DNA of 64,000 nucleotides from Neostapfia colusana (GCA_030760725.1 JASWHV010000011.1:81507765-81571764); one strand, 5' to 3'. Positions 42,301 through 54,578 are shown, numbered from the stretch's first letter. Made by a program: numbers and translations. Notes: generated from the letters alone by a model not told the origin.

Positions 42301-43080
42301 ATGGTTTGCATGATTCGCACCGCTCGCAAGTCCACATGAGGGAGAGTTCCCGTAGTTGCCCTTGCCCAAAGAGAGGAGAGTCGTCCGGTGATGTACCTTT
42401 CCTACGGATTGGCAGTAGGAGGCTTGTTGCGCCGTCTTCGACGTATGCTCGAAGCCGCCGGCAATACGGGCAAGCTAATCATCCACTATAACTCCACCAG
42501 GACCATCCATGAGAAGAGGGAAGAATGGAGTTCAGAGATGAGGATTATACACGAAAATCAGCTGCTCAAGATCCACCACTATCCAGCTTGTTGAGCGACA
42601 CAGGTCGATGCGGAGAAGGATGTCACCTGGGAGGCCATCACCTGCCAGAGTCACATCTATCGTCGCCACCTGGACAGAACTGAGTACATGTATGTCCTCC
42701 AGCGTGAGAGTGGTACAACGGAGTATAAGTACCCGCCAGTGCAGCAAGGGACTTCCCATGAGCACATGGACTTGTGCTTGGAGGATGCTGCTATGCTCAG
42801 CACTCGACTGCAGGAGTGTCAGCAAGAGCTTCAGGATGTTCGGGACACCCTGAAGGAAACGGAGGCGTTACTGCGAGCCTGCCTGAGGGTGAGAGAAATA
42901 GGAGATGGGAATGAACTGTGTGTCACCGCGAATGATACATGGACTCCTGACTCCCCAGATCGTCGGGCGATAAGGCGTCGTCGCACTTCTCCACCAGCAG
43001 CCTCCCCACCCAAAGCAGAGTCAGAAGGCAGCCGAAATGATGAGGAAGATCCCGAGGAGCCATCTCAAGAAAACGAGTAG
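42301..43080 (+). pseudogene. Extra reading frame between primer site and gag, with histone H3-like N-terminus (Tek-F)
   Basis: One frame of 260 codons from ATG 42301 to TAG 43078, broken only by TGA at 42337 and TGA at 42592. It opens MVCMIRTARKST; the M-x-R-T-A-R-K-S-T run resembles the H3 tail (ARTKQTARKSTGG) with KQT skipped. After the first stop, GRVPVVALAQRE keeps the G, basic residue, P and LA of the H3 tail in register. The middle is basic and helical (GGLLRRLRRMLEAAGN, TIHEKREEWSSEMR). A coiled coil (LQECQQELQDVRDTLKETEALLRA) follows, then a proline/serine/acid-rich end. It has no gag or pol motif. The second half also occurs in Tek-R1 (54190-54578, minus). Function is unknown. Confidence 0.65.
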
Positions 43081-43384
43081 TGTAGAGATCTTCCCTTAGT
43101 TAGCAAGATGTCGAATAGTCGAGTCGTTACGTTAAGTTAATGGTGTGTTAATGCTTGGTGTGTGACGTGAGTTGTGGAAGCCATGAGCAATTGTCCACAG
43201 CCTCGTCTTTAGATTGTTTTGCTTTGGTGTGAGAATCCACGTGAAATAATATTGCATTTATTTTTGTGTGAGAAATGAACCCTCAGAAAAGTATAACAAA
43301 GCCTCAACACTTCAAAGTACAAACAAATGAAAGTAGTAAGATGATACTACATGCTTTCAAATTAACATTGGTTGATTCTGCCAG

Positions 43385-44734
43385 ATGGCCGGAAGAGGAA
43401 AAGGACGTGCTGCCAACCCTGCCAACAACAACGATGAGGCATGCAACCCTCATCTTTCTGGAGGCCAGGACCGGGGTGGTCGCCGTGAAGGAGTTGATCC
43501 CCTCCACCAAATGCTGGAGAATCAAAATCAGCTCATCCAGAACTTGACTCAAGTGGTGGCCAACTTGCATCAAGTTCCACCTCCACAAGCTGCACCACGC
43601 CAACCAAGGTTGAGTGAGTTTCTAGGAACTCAACCTCCAAAGTTTGCAAGTACTGCTGAACCTCTGGAGGCAGATGATTGGCTGAAGACCATTGAAAGTA
43701 AGATGAGGATCATACAGTGCCAAGGGTATGAGAGGGTGCTGTTTGCTTCTCATCAATTGCATGGACCTGCTGCTGATTGGTGGACCGCCTACGTGGCCGC
43801 CCATCATGACCCTGAGAGCATCACTTGGGAAGAGTTCAAGCGTAGCTTCCGCAACCATTACATCCCAAGAGGTGAACTCAAAAACAAGAGGAAGGAGTTT
43901 TTGGGACTGCAGCAGGGAAACATGACGGTGAGGGAATACCTCACTAAATTTACTCAATTATCCCGTTATGCCCCACGGGACATAGAGATTGATGAGCAGA
44001 AACAAGATTGTTTCATGGAGGGACTTACCGCAGAAATGCAGTGTGCAATGTCCTCAAATGAGTATGAAAGCTTCCAAAAGATGGTGGACAGAGCGTTTGT
44101 GGTAGAAAGGAAGCTAAAGGCCTTGGAAAATGAGAATAAGAGGAAGGCCGGGTGGTCACATCAAGCCTCAGGGAGCAACACCCGCCCACGTCTAATGCAG
44201 CAACCGGCAGGGCAGACGAACCGTGCTGCGGTATCCTACTCAGCACCACGAGGGTACAACCCGAACTACAGGCCTCCGGCAGCACCAGCACAGCCGCAAC
44301 GTCAGTTTGTACAGCAGCCTCGCCCCGCATATCCACCTCGACCAGCAGTGCAAGGACCCCCAAACCAACCCCAAGACAATAAAGGCCAGGCACCTAAGGT
44401 TGGGGTGCAATGTTTTAACTGTGGTGAAGTGGGGCACTATGCCCATAAGTGCCCAAAGAAGAAGCCCACGCAGCCACAACAACAGAATGTAATGAGAGGA
44501 CGGGTGAACCACGTCACTATGGAGGAAGCACAGGTGGCACCCGACGTGGTAGTTGGTAAGTTTCCTGCCAATTTACACATTGCAACCCTGCTGTTTGATT
44601 CTGGTGCTACCCACTCGTTCATTGCTCAAGGGTTTGTTAAGAAGCATGACCTAGCAACAACACAAATGAACCATATGCTAGCTGTAAACTCTCCAGGTGG
44701 AGAAATAAGGACAAGACAATGTGTCCCAAAGTGA
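43385..44734 (+). pseudogene. gag: gag and protease of Tek-F
   Basis: ATG 43385 (MAGRGKGRAANPANNN). Retrotransposon gag core at about 43600-44140 (FASHQLHGPAADWWTAYVAAHH, WEEFKRSFRNHYIPRGELKNKRKEFLGLQQ, REYLTKFTQLSRYAP), then a glutamine/proline-rich linker. The zinc knuckle [14 protein letters not shown] is at about 44411-44452, and the aspartic protease loop LLFDSGATHSFIA at about 44590. gag and pol were one frame; a one-base deletion near 44719 (AGACAATGTGTCC, compared with Tek-R1) ends it at 44734. The gag part itself is intact and could be made. Confidence 0.9.
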
Positions 44735-45621
44735 ACCTAGACATTAATGGGGTAGTATTTACTACAAACCTCATAGTGATAGATTCACAAGGGATAGATA
44801 TTATTTTGGGTATGGATTGGTTGACAAAACATAAAGGAATCATCCATTGTTGGACCAGAACGGTGGAACTAACTCACCCTAGTGGCACAAGAGTAAAGTT
44901 CATAACAATACACGAGCCTAGGAGGGACATTAAATTAAATCAAGTTGAGGTGAAAGTTGAGGAAATCAGGACCATCAAGGAATATCCAGATGTTTTTCCG
45001 GAGGAGTTGCCAGGTATGCCTCCCGATCGTGAAGTGGAATTCTCGATTGAGCTAGTACCTGGAACAGCCCCGATATACAAGAGACCTTATCGGATGGACT
45101 CCAAGCAGCTAGAAGAACTCAAGGATCATTTAAGAGAATTGACGGAGAAGGGGTATATCCGTCCTAGTTCCTAACCATGGGGAGCTCCGGTGATATTTGT
45201 GCCCAAGAAGGATGGAACCCAAAGGTTATGCGTGGATTACCGTGCCTTGAATGAAGTAACCATCAAGAACAAGTACCCATTACCCCGCATTGAAGACTTG
45301 TTTGATCAGTTGAGGGGAGCTTGTGTGTTCTCGAAAATTGATCTCAGGTCGGGGTACCACCAACTTAAGATAAGGCAATCTGATATTCCCAAGACAGCTT
45401 TCGTATCTCGGTACGGACTGTATGAATACACTGTCATGCCTTTCGGGCTAACTAATGCCCCGGCATACTTCATGTATCTCATGAACAAGGTATTCATGGA
45501 ATATCTGGACAAATTTGTGGTGGTTTTCATAGATGACATTCTCGTCTTCTCCAAAGATGAAGAAGAACATGAGAAACATCTAAGGTTGGTGTTGCAAAGG
45601 CTGAGAGAACACCAACTATAA
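44719..45621 (+). pseudogene. Protease end and reverse transcriptase of Tek-F
   Basis: Continues with [40 protein letters not shown], and RT motifs [69 protein letters not shown], catalytic FIDD at about 45527. It is broken by TAA 45172 (S-stop-PWGAP, where Tek-R1 has TCA) and by an extra A near 45616, which shifts the frame. Confidence 0.9.
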
Positions 45622-47506
45622 TGCCAAGTTGAGCAAGTGTGAGTTTTGGCTGAAGAGAGTTCCCTTCTTAGGACATATAATCTCGGAGGGAGGGATCTCC
45701 GTGGATCCTCCCAAAATCGAGGATATACAGAAGTGGAAGACCCCTGAAAATGTCGGGGAAGTTCGAAGCTTCTTGGGATTGGCTGGATACTATAGACGGT
45801 TTATTGAGGGATTCTCCAAGATCTCGAGACCCCTCACTAAACTGTTGGAGAAGGTAATCACATTCACATGGACGCCACAGTGCGAGACGAGTTTTCAGGA
45901 GCTAAAGAAAAGATTGACAACAGCCCCAGTGTTGGTTATGCCAGATATGCAGAAGAATTTCACAGTGTATTGCGATGCCTCTGGAAACGGGTTGGGATGT
46001 GTTCTCATGCAAGAAGGGCATGTCGTGGCTTATGCATCCCGACAACTCCGGAAGCACGAGAAAAACTATCCTACACATGACCTAGAACTAGCCGCAGTGG
46101 TACACGCGTTGAAAATTTGGCGGCACTATTTGATGGGGAAGATGACCGAGATATATACAGATCATAAGAGTTTGAGGTACATATTCACACAGCCAGACCT
46201 CAACCTCAGACAAAGGAGATGGTTAGAGCTAATCAATGACTTTGATGTGGGCATCAACTATCATCCTGGGAAAGCAAACGTCGTGGCCGATGCTTTAAGA
46301 CGGAAAGTGCAGGTCAATAAGTTGAGCTTGAAGGACATGCCTGCAGAATTGAAGGACGAGGTTATAAGGCTTAATCTATGCCTGGTAAATAGTGGTGAAG
46401 CCATCGCCATAGAAGTGGACTCCACACTCGAGCGAGACATACGCGAGGGTCAAAAGAATGACGAGAAGATACAAGAGATCAGACAACTCATCAAGGAAAA
46501 TAAAGCTCCTGGTTTTAGAGAAGATGAACAAGGAACGGTGTGGCACGGGAAAAGAATCTGTGTGCCAGAAGTAAAGGAGATCCGTGAATTGATTTTGAAG
46601 GAGGCTCATGATTCTGACTATTCCATTCATCCTGGGAGTACGAAAATGTACCAGGACCTCAAGAGCAGGTATTGGTGGTATGGCATGAAGCGTGATGTCG
46701 CGGAACATGTTGCCCTATGTGACACATGTCAGTTGGTGAAAGCAGAACATCAACGACCCGCGGGATTATTGCAACCACTCAAAGTGCCTGAATGGAAATG
46801 GGAAGAAATCGGCATGGATTTCATCGTCGGATTGCCTAGGACCCAATCAGGGTATGATTCGATATGGGTCATCATTGATAGGCTAACTAAGGTAGCTCAT
46901 TTCATCCCCGTGAAAGAAAGCTACAGCGGATCCAAATTGGCAGAGTTGTACATGTCAAGGATCGTGTGTTACCATGGAGTGCCAAAGAAGATTGTGTCGG
47001 ATCGAGGGACACAGTTCACCTCAAGGTTCTGGCAGAAGTTGCACGAAACCATGGGAACCTATCTGAACTTTAGTTCAGCCTATCATCCCCAAACTGACGG
47101 GCAGACGGTGAGAACCAATCAGATCCTTGAAGATATGCTGAGGGCATGTGCACTCAAAAACAATAGGAGTTGGGACAAGAACTTACCGTATGCGGAGTTT
47201 TCCTATAACAACAGCTATCAAGCTAGTATGAAGATGTCACCATTTGAAGCTTTGTACGGGAGGAAGTGCAGAACTCCCCTATTTTGGAACCAAACAGGGG
47301 AAAGTAAAGTGTTTGGTCCAGAAGTACTACAAGAAGCCGAGGCGAAGGTGAGGGAAATTTGCAATAACTTGAGGATAGCACAGACACGCCAAAAGAGCTA
47401 TGCCGATGTACGAAGAAGAGAGCTCGTTTTCAACGTGGGGGACTATGTCTATCTCAAGGTGTCCCCTATCAGAGGACTTCGTCGGTTCAAGGTGAAAGGG
47501 AAGTAG
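45622..47506 (+). pseudogene. RNase H and integrase of Tek-F
   Basis: [35 protein letters not shown], RNase H ([47 protein letters not shown]), then integrase: zinc residues H...H and CDTC (about 46600-46735), core D in [12 protein letters not shown] in [12 protein letters not shown]-region [13 protein letters not shown] (usual GQTERTNQ). The Val in place of the catalytic-loop Glu would itself inactivate the enzyme. The frame ends at TAG 47504, where related copies read KLSPRYIGPF. Confidence 0.9.
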
Positions 47507-47854
47507 TCACCTCGATACATCGGACCCTTTCAAGTTTTGGAGAGGAAAGGCGAAGTGGCGTATCAACTAGAATTACCGGCTCGTCTATCGGATGTGCACG
47601 ATGTATTCCATGTGTCACAAATCAAGAAATGCCTGAGGACGCCTGAGGAGGTGTTACCCATGAATGAAGCGGACGTAGCTGAGGATTTGTCTTATGCCGA
47701 GCAACCATACAAGATTTTGGAGACAATGGAACGCCTCACCAGAAATAAAAGAATCCGGATGTGCAAGGTGCAGTGGAAGCATCACTCAGAAGAGGAAGCC
47801 ACCTGGGAGCGGGAAGATGAGCTAAAGGCACAATTTCCGGAATTGTTTTCTTAG
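47507..47854 (+). pseudogene. Integrase C-terminus and chromodomain of Tek-F
   Basis: Same frame as the preceding part after TAG 47504: SPRYIGPFQVLERKGEVAYQLELPARLSDVHDVFHVSQIKK, then a chromodomain-like segment RNKRIRMCKVQWKHHSEEEATWEREDELKAQFPELFS (47740-47851). It ends at TAG 47852, 32 bp before the purine tract. Confidence 0.9.
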
Positions 47855-47899
47855 AACCACCAATCTCGAGGACGAGATTTCTTTTAAGGGGGGTAGAGC

Positions 47900-50800
47900 T
47901 GTAACACCCCAAAATTTTGTTAAGACCCTAAATCATGTTAAGTGGGGAATTTAAAAATTTTTGGACATGTTGCATGTTTTGCAAAAATTCAAATTCAAAC
48001 TGAAATTCAAATTAAACTCAAATCAGAAAAGAAATAGAAAAAGAAAAAGAGAAAACAGAAAAAAACCGGCCAGTGGGCCGCAACCCACCAGCCGGCCCAA
48101 CCAGCGCACGCGCCAGCCTGCAGCTGCGCGCGCCGCTTTCCCCCACTGACAGGCGGGTCCCGCCAGTTCATCGTCTACCTCGCGCCAGCGCCGGACTCTC
48201 TCACCCGAATCGAAACCGATCGGGAATTCTCGCGTATTCCAGCCGAATTCCGTTCGGGGGCGACGCAAACTCGATCTAAACCACCCCGACGCCCTCCCCC
48301 GTCTATAAAAACCCCGGCCTTGTTCTGTTTTTCCCACGCGATCCGCCGATTTTCCTCCGGTGAGAACCGAGACTTCTCCGGCGAATTCTGGCCGATCTAA
48401 GCTCGGAAATTCCGATCTAACTCGCTGGTCTTGATCCACCGCCTCCGGGGAACCTTGCAGGTGCAGAAAACTCGGTGACTTGCGGTGTAAACACAGCACC
48501 GACAAGCCTCGCCGTGAATTCACCTCGGACCTCATCGCCGATCACCTTCCTGGACCTCCGAGCTCAAGAAAACCCCTGAGGTGAGATCCCCGACTTCCCC
48601 TCCACCGATCTATGCCATAAAATCACAGTTCTAGGAAGAATTCTCGAAGATCCGAAAGTCTCCGGCGAGATCGCCGCTTCCCGCCGCCGTGCGCCGCCGG
48701 CAGCGCCGCCCGTGCTCGATCAGAGCGACGTGGCCGCTTGTGCGCCGTCTATTTTAAATTGCACGGTAGGGTTTAAATCCCCGCGTACCGGTTCGGCGTT
48801 ATAATCTCAGCCGTCGGTTTAAAATCGGACGGTCCACGTCAGCCCCGCGTTATAAAGACTGGAAATCTTACGTGCTACCCCCTGGGGTTCTCGGGAAATA
48901 AGAGCTAGCCCCGGAAACTTCTGATCTAGCCCCTGGAACTTCAGAAAATCATGTAAATCCATTTAAAAATCAGTTTTAGCCCCTGGACTTAATAAAAATT
49001 AGGAAAAACTCCTCTAATAAGTGTAGCTAGACCCCTGGAAATTCTGAAAATAATATTATAGACCCTGTAGTGGGGTGAGTTTACCTTTTTAGCCATGTTT
49101 AGTATTTAATTTAGGAAATTGAATATGTGGCTAGTGTTTAAAAATTAAAAAGTGGGACAAACATATTGTCAAAATTTAATTAAAGACTTTCTCAGTATTT
49201 AGGAAACTTTGGAGTGAGATAAAAACATATTTTGGGCTGAATTGAATCTGTTTAATTTATTATTCACATTTAGAGACACATTTTTAAGTAAAGAATAGTT
49301 CTAGGAAATAGGGAAAATAATTGTGAAATAGTTTACATCAGAGGCAAAGGTCAAAATATGTTATTAAATTATTTAGGACCAGAACCTATTCTGTTTAGAT
49401 GATGTGTCTTGTTATTTTCATAATAAAGTACACATTTATGCATAGGAAAATAAATTTGAAAATATAGCAACTAGTAAATGATAAATGGAGTTTCTAAAAT
49501 CCAAAAGAATTCAGTTTAGGGTTGGTAGAAATTCTGAAGACACATATGGAGAAGGAAAATACCTTTCATGCATATTTGATAGCTAAAAGGTGTAGTAATT
49601 GAATATAAGGAATTTATTTAAATTGGAAACTCATATATATAGTATGTAAGTATAAATGTGAACACAAAAGTAGGAATCATATACACATGATTAAAAGTGC
49701 ATGCAAGCCACAAATCAACACACATGGAGTGACCACAACACATATAATGGAGAATGACTTTCATAAATATGAATGTGTGGTTTGTATGAAGAGGAAGTGT
49801 GAACTATGTCTTATGGATTTTTGTTTTTCTTTTGTTATGTGTGATGGTATGATGTAGAACCTGCTCAAGAGCAAGTTATTCCTTTCCAAGATCAGGACTG
49901 CCCATTTCAAGAGCAGCAGGAAGGAGGCAAGTGTCCTTGACCACTTTGATCCTATGCTAGGATGTGTAGATAGAATTATTTGCATTGTCAATGGAAATAT
50001 GAAACCCATGCTAGGAAGTTTCCCTAGAATTGCATTACCTTGTTTTCCTTGTAGCTTGGGTTGGGATTTATTTTATCATGTCATTTATTATTATGCATAT
50101 GCTTAGCCATGCTTAGAATGGGATATTTGGGACACGAGATCATCAGTTTATTTTACCATACTCTTGAATGAGATATTGTGAGTTATGTAGAGGTAGGGAT
50201 CAAGGCAAGTTGGATGTTTTGGTTGTGTGCTGGGTGCACGAGACTCGGGTTTGTGTTTAGTACTTGCCTGGATCCTAAGGACCGGTTCATGGAGCATGTA
50301 ACCTGGCTTTACAGTGCCAACCACATGCTGAGATGGGGCAGCTTGGCCAATTAATTAGGTGTATCCCCGGCGTAGTATGGGTGTGTTGGATGGTGCGGGG
50401 AATAGGTGTCAGCTGGACTACCATATGAACCGCAAGGCTCAAGAGGGGGCCACTGCAGTGGGGTTGGAGCCTCTTGTATGCTGTTAGGGGTGAAACCTCA
50501 GTGGGCCCACACTCGTCGGGAATCCCTTTGTAAAGGCTTCATAGTGATCTCCTGGCTACACATCTGGGAAGTGTGAATGTGGTTCGTAGCCACTGGCATA
50601 ATGGAGGTTCTTTTAGTCCACCCGGCAACGGGGGATGAAATCACTACATGTGGGTACAGCGGTACAAACTCTGCAGAGTCAAAACTGTCATGACAGCCGT
50701 GCTCACGGTCAAGAGCGGCTTGGACTTATTCATGATTAGAGGATGGATGGTTTTGGAAGTCGTGGATGTTAAGCGGGGAGCTTAACATTGGGTATGAGGT

Positions 50801-51329
50801 TATGGTTATTTGATTATGATGATGGGATGGGAGTTTGGGACCATTTCTCCTGTGTAGTAATGTAGGTGCTTAATAAGCTAAGGTGATAGGTATTACTTGC
50901 ATAGTGCTTTAACCATGAGTTCAACCTTCTCTTGTTCTAGCCATGCATGACATAACTTTCCCACACTTGCTGAGTACCATCGGTACTCAACCTTGCATAT
51001 TTGTTGGTTTATATTGCTGCTCACGTCAAGATAATGAGGTGTGTATAATGACCAAGACTTTGGACCCGAAGAAGGTTTCTAGGTTCATGGAGACCCCCGG
51101 GCAACGCCTGTGGCGGAGCCCTCAAGAATAATATTCCGCTGCTAGTTTATTTACTTGTGATGAACTTATTATTGTCCATCGAGACATTTGCTATGTAAGA
51201 CTTATTTATATTCGACACCTGGCTTGAAATAAATGATGCTTCACTATTTGTCATCACATGTATGAGAAAATGATCCTGGCATACATGTGATATTCACTTG
51301 GTTGTTCTTCGGAAAAACCGGGTGTGACA
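47900..51329 (+). repeat. 3' LTR of Tek-F
   Basis: 3,430 bp, TGTAACACCCC to GTGTGACA, nearly identical to the 5' LTR, with TATAAAAA at 48304. It is followed directly by CATAG (51330-51334). Confidence 0.95.
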
Positions 51330-53915
51330 CATAGCTCTTTTGTCGGGTCTGCGCTATCCTCAAGTTGTTGCGGATTTCCCTCACTTTCGCCTCGGCTTCT
51401 TGTAGTACTTCGGGCCCAAACACTTTACTTTCCCCTGTTTGGTTCCAAAATAGTGGAGTTCTGCACTTCCTCCCATACAAAGCCTCAAATGGTGACATCT
51501 TCATACTAGCCTGATAGCTGTTGTTATAGGAGAACTCCGCATACGGTAAGTTCTTATCCCAACTCCTATTGTTCTTGAGCGCACACGCTCTCAGCATATC
51601 CTCAAGAATCTGATTGGTTCTTTCCGTCTGCCCGTTTGTCTGGGGGTGATAGGCAGAACTAAAATTTAGATGAGTTCCCATGGTTTCATATAACTTCTGC
51701 TAGAACCTTGAGGTGAACTGTGTCCCTCATGTTCTTCTTCATCTTTGGAGAAGACAAGAATGTCATCAATGAAAACCACCACAAATTTGTCCAGATATTC
51801 CATGAATACCTTGTTCATGAGATACATGAAGTATGCCGGGGCATTAGTTAGCCCGAAAGGCATGACGGTGTATTCATACAGCCCGTACCGAGATACGAAA
51901 GCTGTATTTGGAATGTCGGTTTGTCTTATCTTAAGTTGGTGGTATCCCGACCTGAGATCAATTTTTGAGAACACACAAGCTCCCCTCAACTGATCAAATA
52001 AGTCTTCAATGCGGGGTAATGGGTACTTGTTCTTGATGGTTACTTCATTCAAAGCACGGTAGTCTACGCATAACCTTTGGGTTCCATCCTTCTTGGGCAC
52101 AAATATCACTAGAGCTCCCCATGGTGAGGAACTAGGACGAATATACCCCTTCTCCGTCAATTCTCTTATATGCTCCTTGAGTTCTTCCAGCTGTTTGGAG
52201 TCCATCCGATAAGGCCTCTTGTATATTGGAGATGTTCCGGGCACTAGCTCAATCGTGAATTCCACTTCACGATCGGGAGGCATACCTGGCAACTCCTCCG
52301 GAAAAACGTCTGGATATTCCCTGTTAATCCTGATCTCTTCCACTTCCAACTCAACTTGATTGAGTTTAAAGCCCCTCCCAGGGTTTTGTACTGTTATGAA
52401 CTTCACTCTTGTGCCACTAGGGTGAGTTAGTTCCACTGTTCTTGTCGAACAATGGATGATTCCCTTATGTTTGGTCAACCAATCCATACCCAAAATAATA
52501 TCTATCCCTTGTGAGTCTATCACTATGAGGTTTGCAGTAAATACTACCCCATTAATGTCTAGATTCACCTCGGGACACACTTGCCTTGTCCTTATTTCTC
52601 CCCCTGGAGAGTTTACTGCTAGCATATGGTTCATTTGTGTTGTTGCTAGATCATGCTTCTTAACAAACCCTTGAGCAATGAACGAGTGGGTAACACCAGA
52701 ATCGAACAACAAGGTTGCTATGTGTAAATTGGCAGGAAACTTACCAATTACCACATCAGGTGTCTCTTGCGCTTCCTCCATGGTCACGTGGTTCACCCGT
52801 CCTCGCATCACATTCTGCTGTTGTGGCTGCATGGGCTTCTTCTTTGGGCACTTATGGGCGTAGTGCCCCACTTCACCACAGTTGAAGCATTGTACCCCAA
52901 CTTTAGGTGCCTGGCCTTTGTTGTCTTGAGGTTGGTTCGGTGGTCCTTGTCCTGCTGGTCGAGGTTGATATGTGGGGCGAGGCTGCTGTACAAACTGACG
53001 CTGCGGCTGTGCTGGTGCTGATGGAGGCCTGAAATTCGGGTTGTACCCTCTTGGTGCTGAGTAGGGTACCACAGCACGGCTCGTCTGCCCTGCGGGTTGC
53101 TGCATCAGACGTGGGCGTGTGTTGCTACCTGAGGCTTGGTGTGACCATCCCGCCTTCCTCTTGTTTTAATTTTCCAAGGCCTTCAGCTTCCTCTCCATGA
53201 CAAACGCTCTGTCTACCATCTTTTGGAAGCTTTCATACTCGTTGGAGGACATTGCACACTGCATTTCCATAGTAAGTCCTTCCACAAAACAGTCCTGTTT
53301 TTGCTCATCAGTTTCGATGTCCCGTGGTGCATACCGGGATAGTTGGGTGAACTTAGTGAGGTATTCCCTCACAGTCATGTTTCCTTGCTGCAGTCCCAAG
53401 AACTCCTTTCTCTTGTTTTTGATTTCACCCCTTGGTATGTAATGGTTGCGGAAACTGCGCTTGAACTCTTCCCAAGTGATGTTCTCGGGGTCATGATGGG
53501 CTGCCACGTAAGCGTTCCACCAATCAGCAGCAGGTCCATGCAATTGGTGAGAGGCAAACAACACCCTCTCATACCCTTAACATTGTATGATCCTCATCTT
53601 GCTCTCAATGGTCTTTAGCCAGTCATCTGCCTCCAGAGGTTCAGCAGCACTTGCAAACTTTGGAGGTTGAGTCCCCAGAAACTCACTCAACCTTGGTTGG
53701 CGTGGTGCAGCTGGTGGGGGTGGAGCTTGGTACAAGTTGGCCACCACTTGAGTCAGACTCTGGATGAGCTGATTCTGATTTTCAAGCATTTGGTGGATAG
53801 GGTCAGCTCCTTCACGGCGACTGCCCCTGTCTTGTTCTCCAGAAAGATGAGGGTTGCCGGCCTCATCGTTGTTGTTGGTGGGGTTAGCACCACGACACTT
53901 TCCTCTTCCAGCCAT
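51330..53915 (-). pseudogene. gag-pol of Tek-R1 with internal deletion
   Basis: Read from the right: gag ATG 53915 (MAGRGKCRGANPTNNN) to TAA at about 53577, gag core to a stop at 53166, zinc knuckle ([16 protein letters not shown]), protease [13 protein letters not shown] (Ala of the DSGA loop replaced by Val), and RT to [16 protein letters not shown]. Near 51728 it jumps from the end of the RT core to the integrase core (GTQFTSR... region), losing about 1.44 kb with thumb, RNase H and the integrase N-terminus. It then reads [23 protein letters not shown] to the Tek-F insertion. The integrase catalytic Glu is kept here. Confidence 0.85.
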
Positions 53916-54189
53916 CTATCATGATCAACCAAATGTTAACTTAAATCATTACGTATTAACTTCCCAAATTGCTTATTTAAACTTAAACTTTTGAGACCTT
54001 AATATATATTAAACATTTTCTGAGGGTTTCACGTAGGTTTTTGGGAGTCACGTCTTACGCGAAAATAAATGCACTCTTAATTCATAGGGGTTCACACATC
54101 AAAGCAAAGCAACCTAAAGACGAGGTTGTGGACAAATGCCCATGGCTTCCACAACTCACGTCAGACATCAAACATTAACACACAAATAA

Positions 54190-54578
54190 CTAAGGTATTG
54201 ACTCGACTACTCGATATCCTACTGAAATAAGGGAAAGGACACTAAACGACTTGTATCCCTGAGCTGGCTCTTCAGGGTCTTCCTCATTATTGCGGCTGCC
54301 CTCTGATTCCGCTTTGGGTGGGGAAGCTGCTGGTGGAGAAGTGCGGCGACGCCTGCTCGCCCGGCGGTCTGGGGAGTCAGGAGTCCACGTGTCATTTACG
54401 GTAACACACAGTTCATTCCCATCTCCTTTTTCTCTCGCCCTCAAGCTGGCACGAAGCAACGCCTCAGTCTCCTTCAGGGTGTCACGAACATCCGGAAGCT
54501 CCTGCTGGCACTCCTACAGTCGAGTGCTGAGCATAGCAGCATCCTCCAAGCACAGGTCCATGTGCTCATGGGAAGTCC
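54190..54578 (-). pseudogene. Second half of the extra upstream frame (Tek-R1)
   Basis: Minus strand, matching codons ~152 onward of the Tek-F frame: ECQQELPDVRDTLKETEALLRASLRAREKGDGNELCVTVNDTWTP and RRRRTSPPAASPPKAESEGSRNNEEDPEEP. A TAG stands for CAG before ECQQ. The C-terminus is extended past the Tek-F stop (to 54190). The 5' half with the H3-like start is cut off by the Tek-R2 LTR at 54579. Confidence 0.7.

Larger units (their letters stand above)
38654..51329 (+). mobile_element. Tek-F: complete Tekay-type gypsy element inserted in Tek-R1 integrase
   Basis: 12,676 bp: LTR (38654-42084), Met primer site, upstream frame with an H3-like start, gag-pol, purine tract AAGGGGGGTAGAGC, LTR (47900-51329). 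Flanked by CATAG. The LTRs are 3,431 and 3,430 bp and differ by roughly 1-2% by eye, with most differences in the CpG-rich part, so it is the youngest insertion whose age can be judged here. gag-pol nevertheless carries four disabling changes. Confidence 0.95.
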
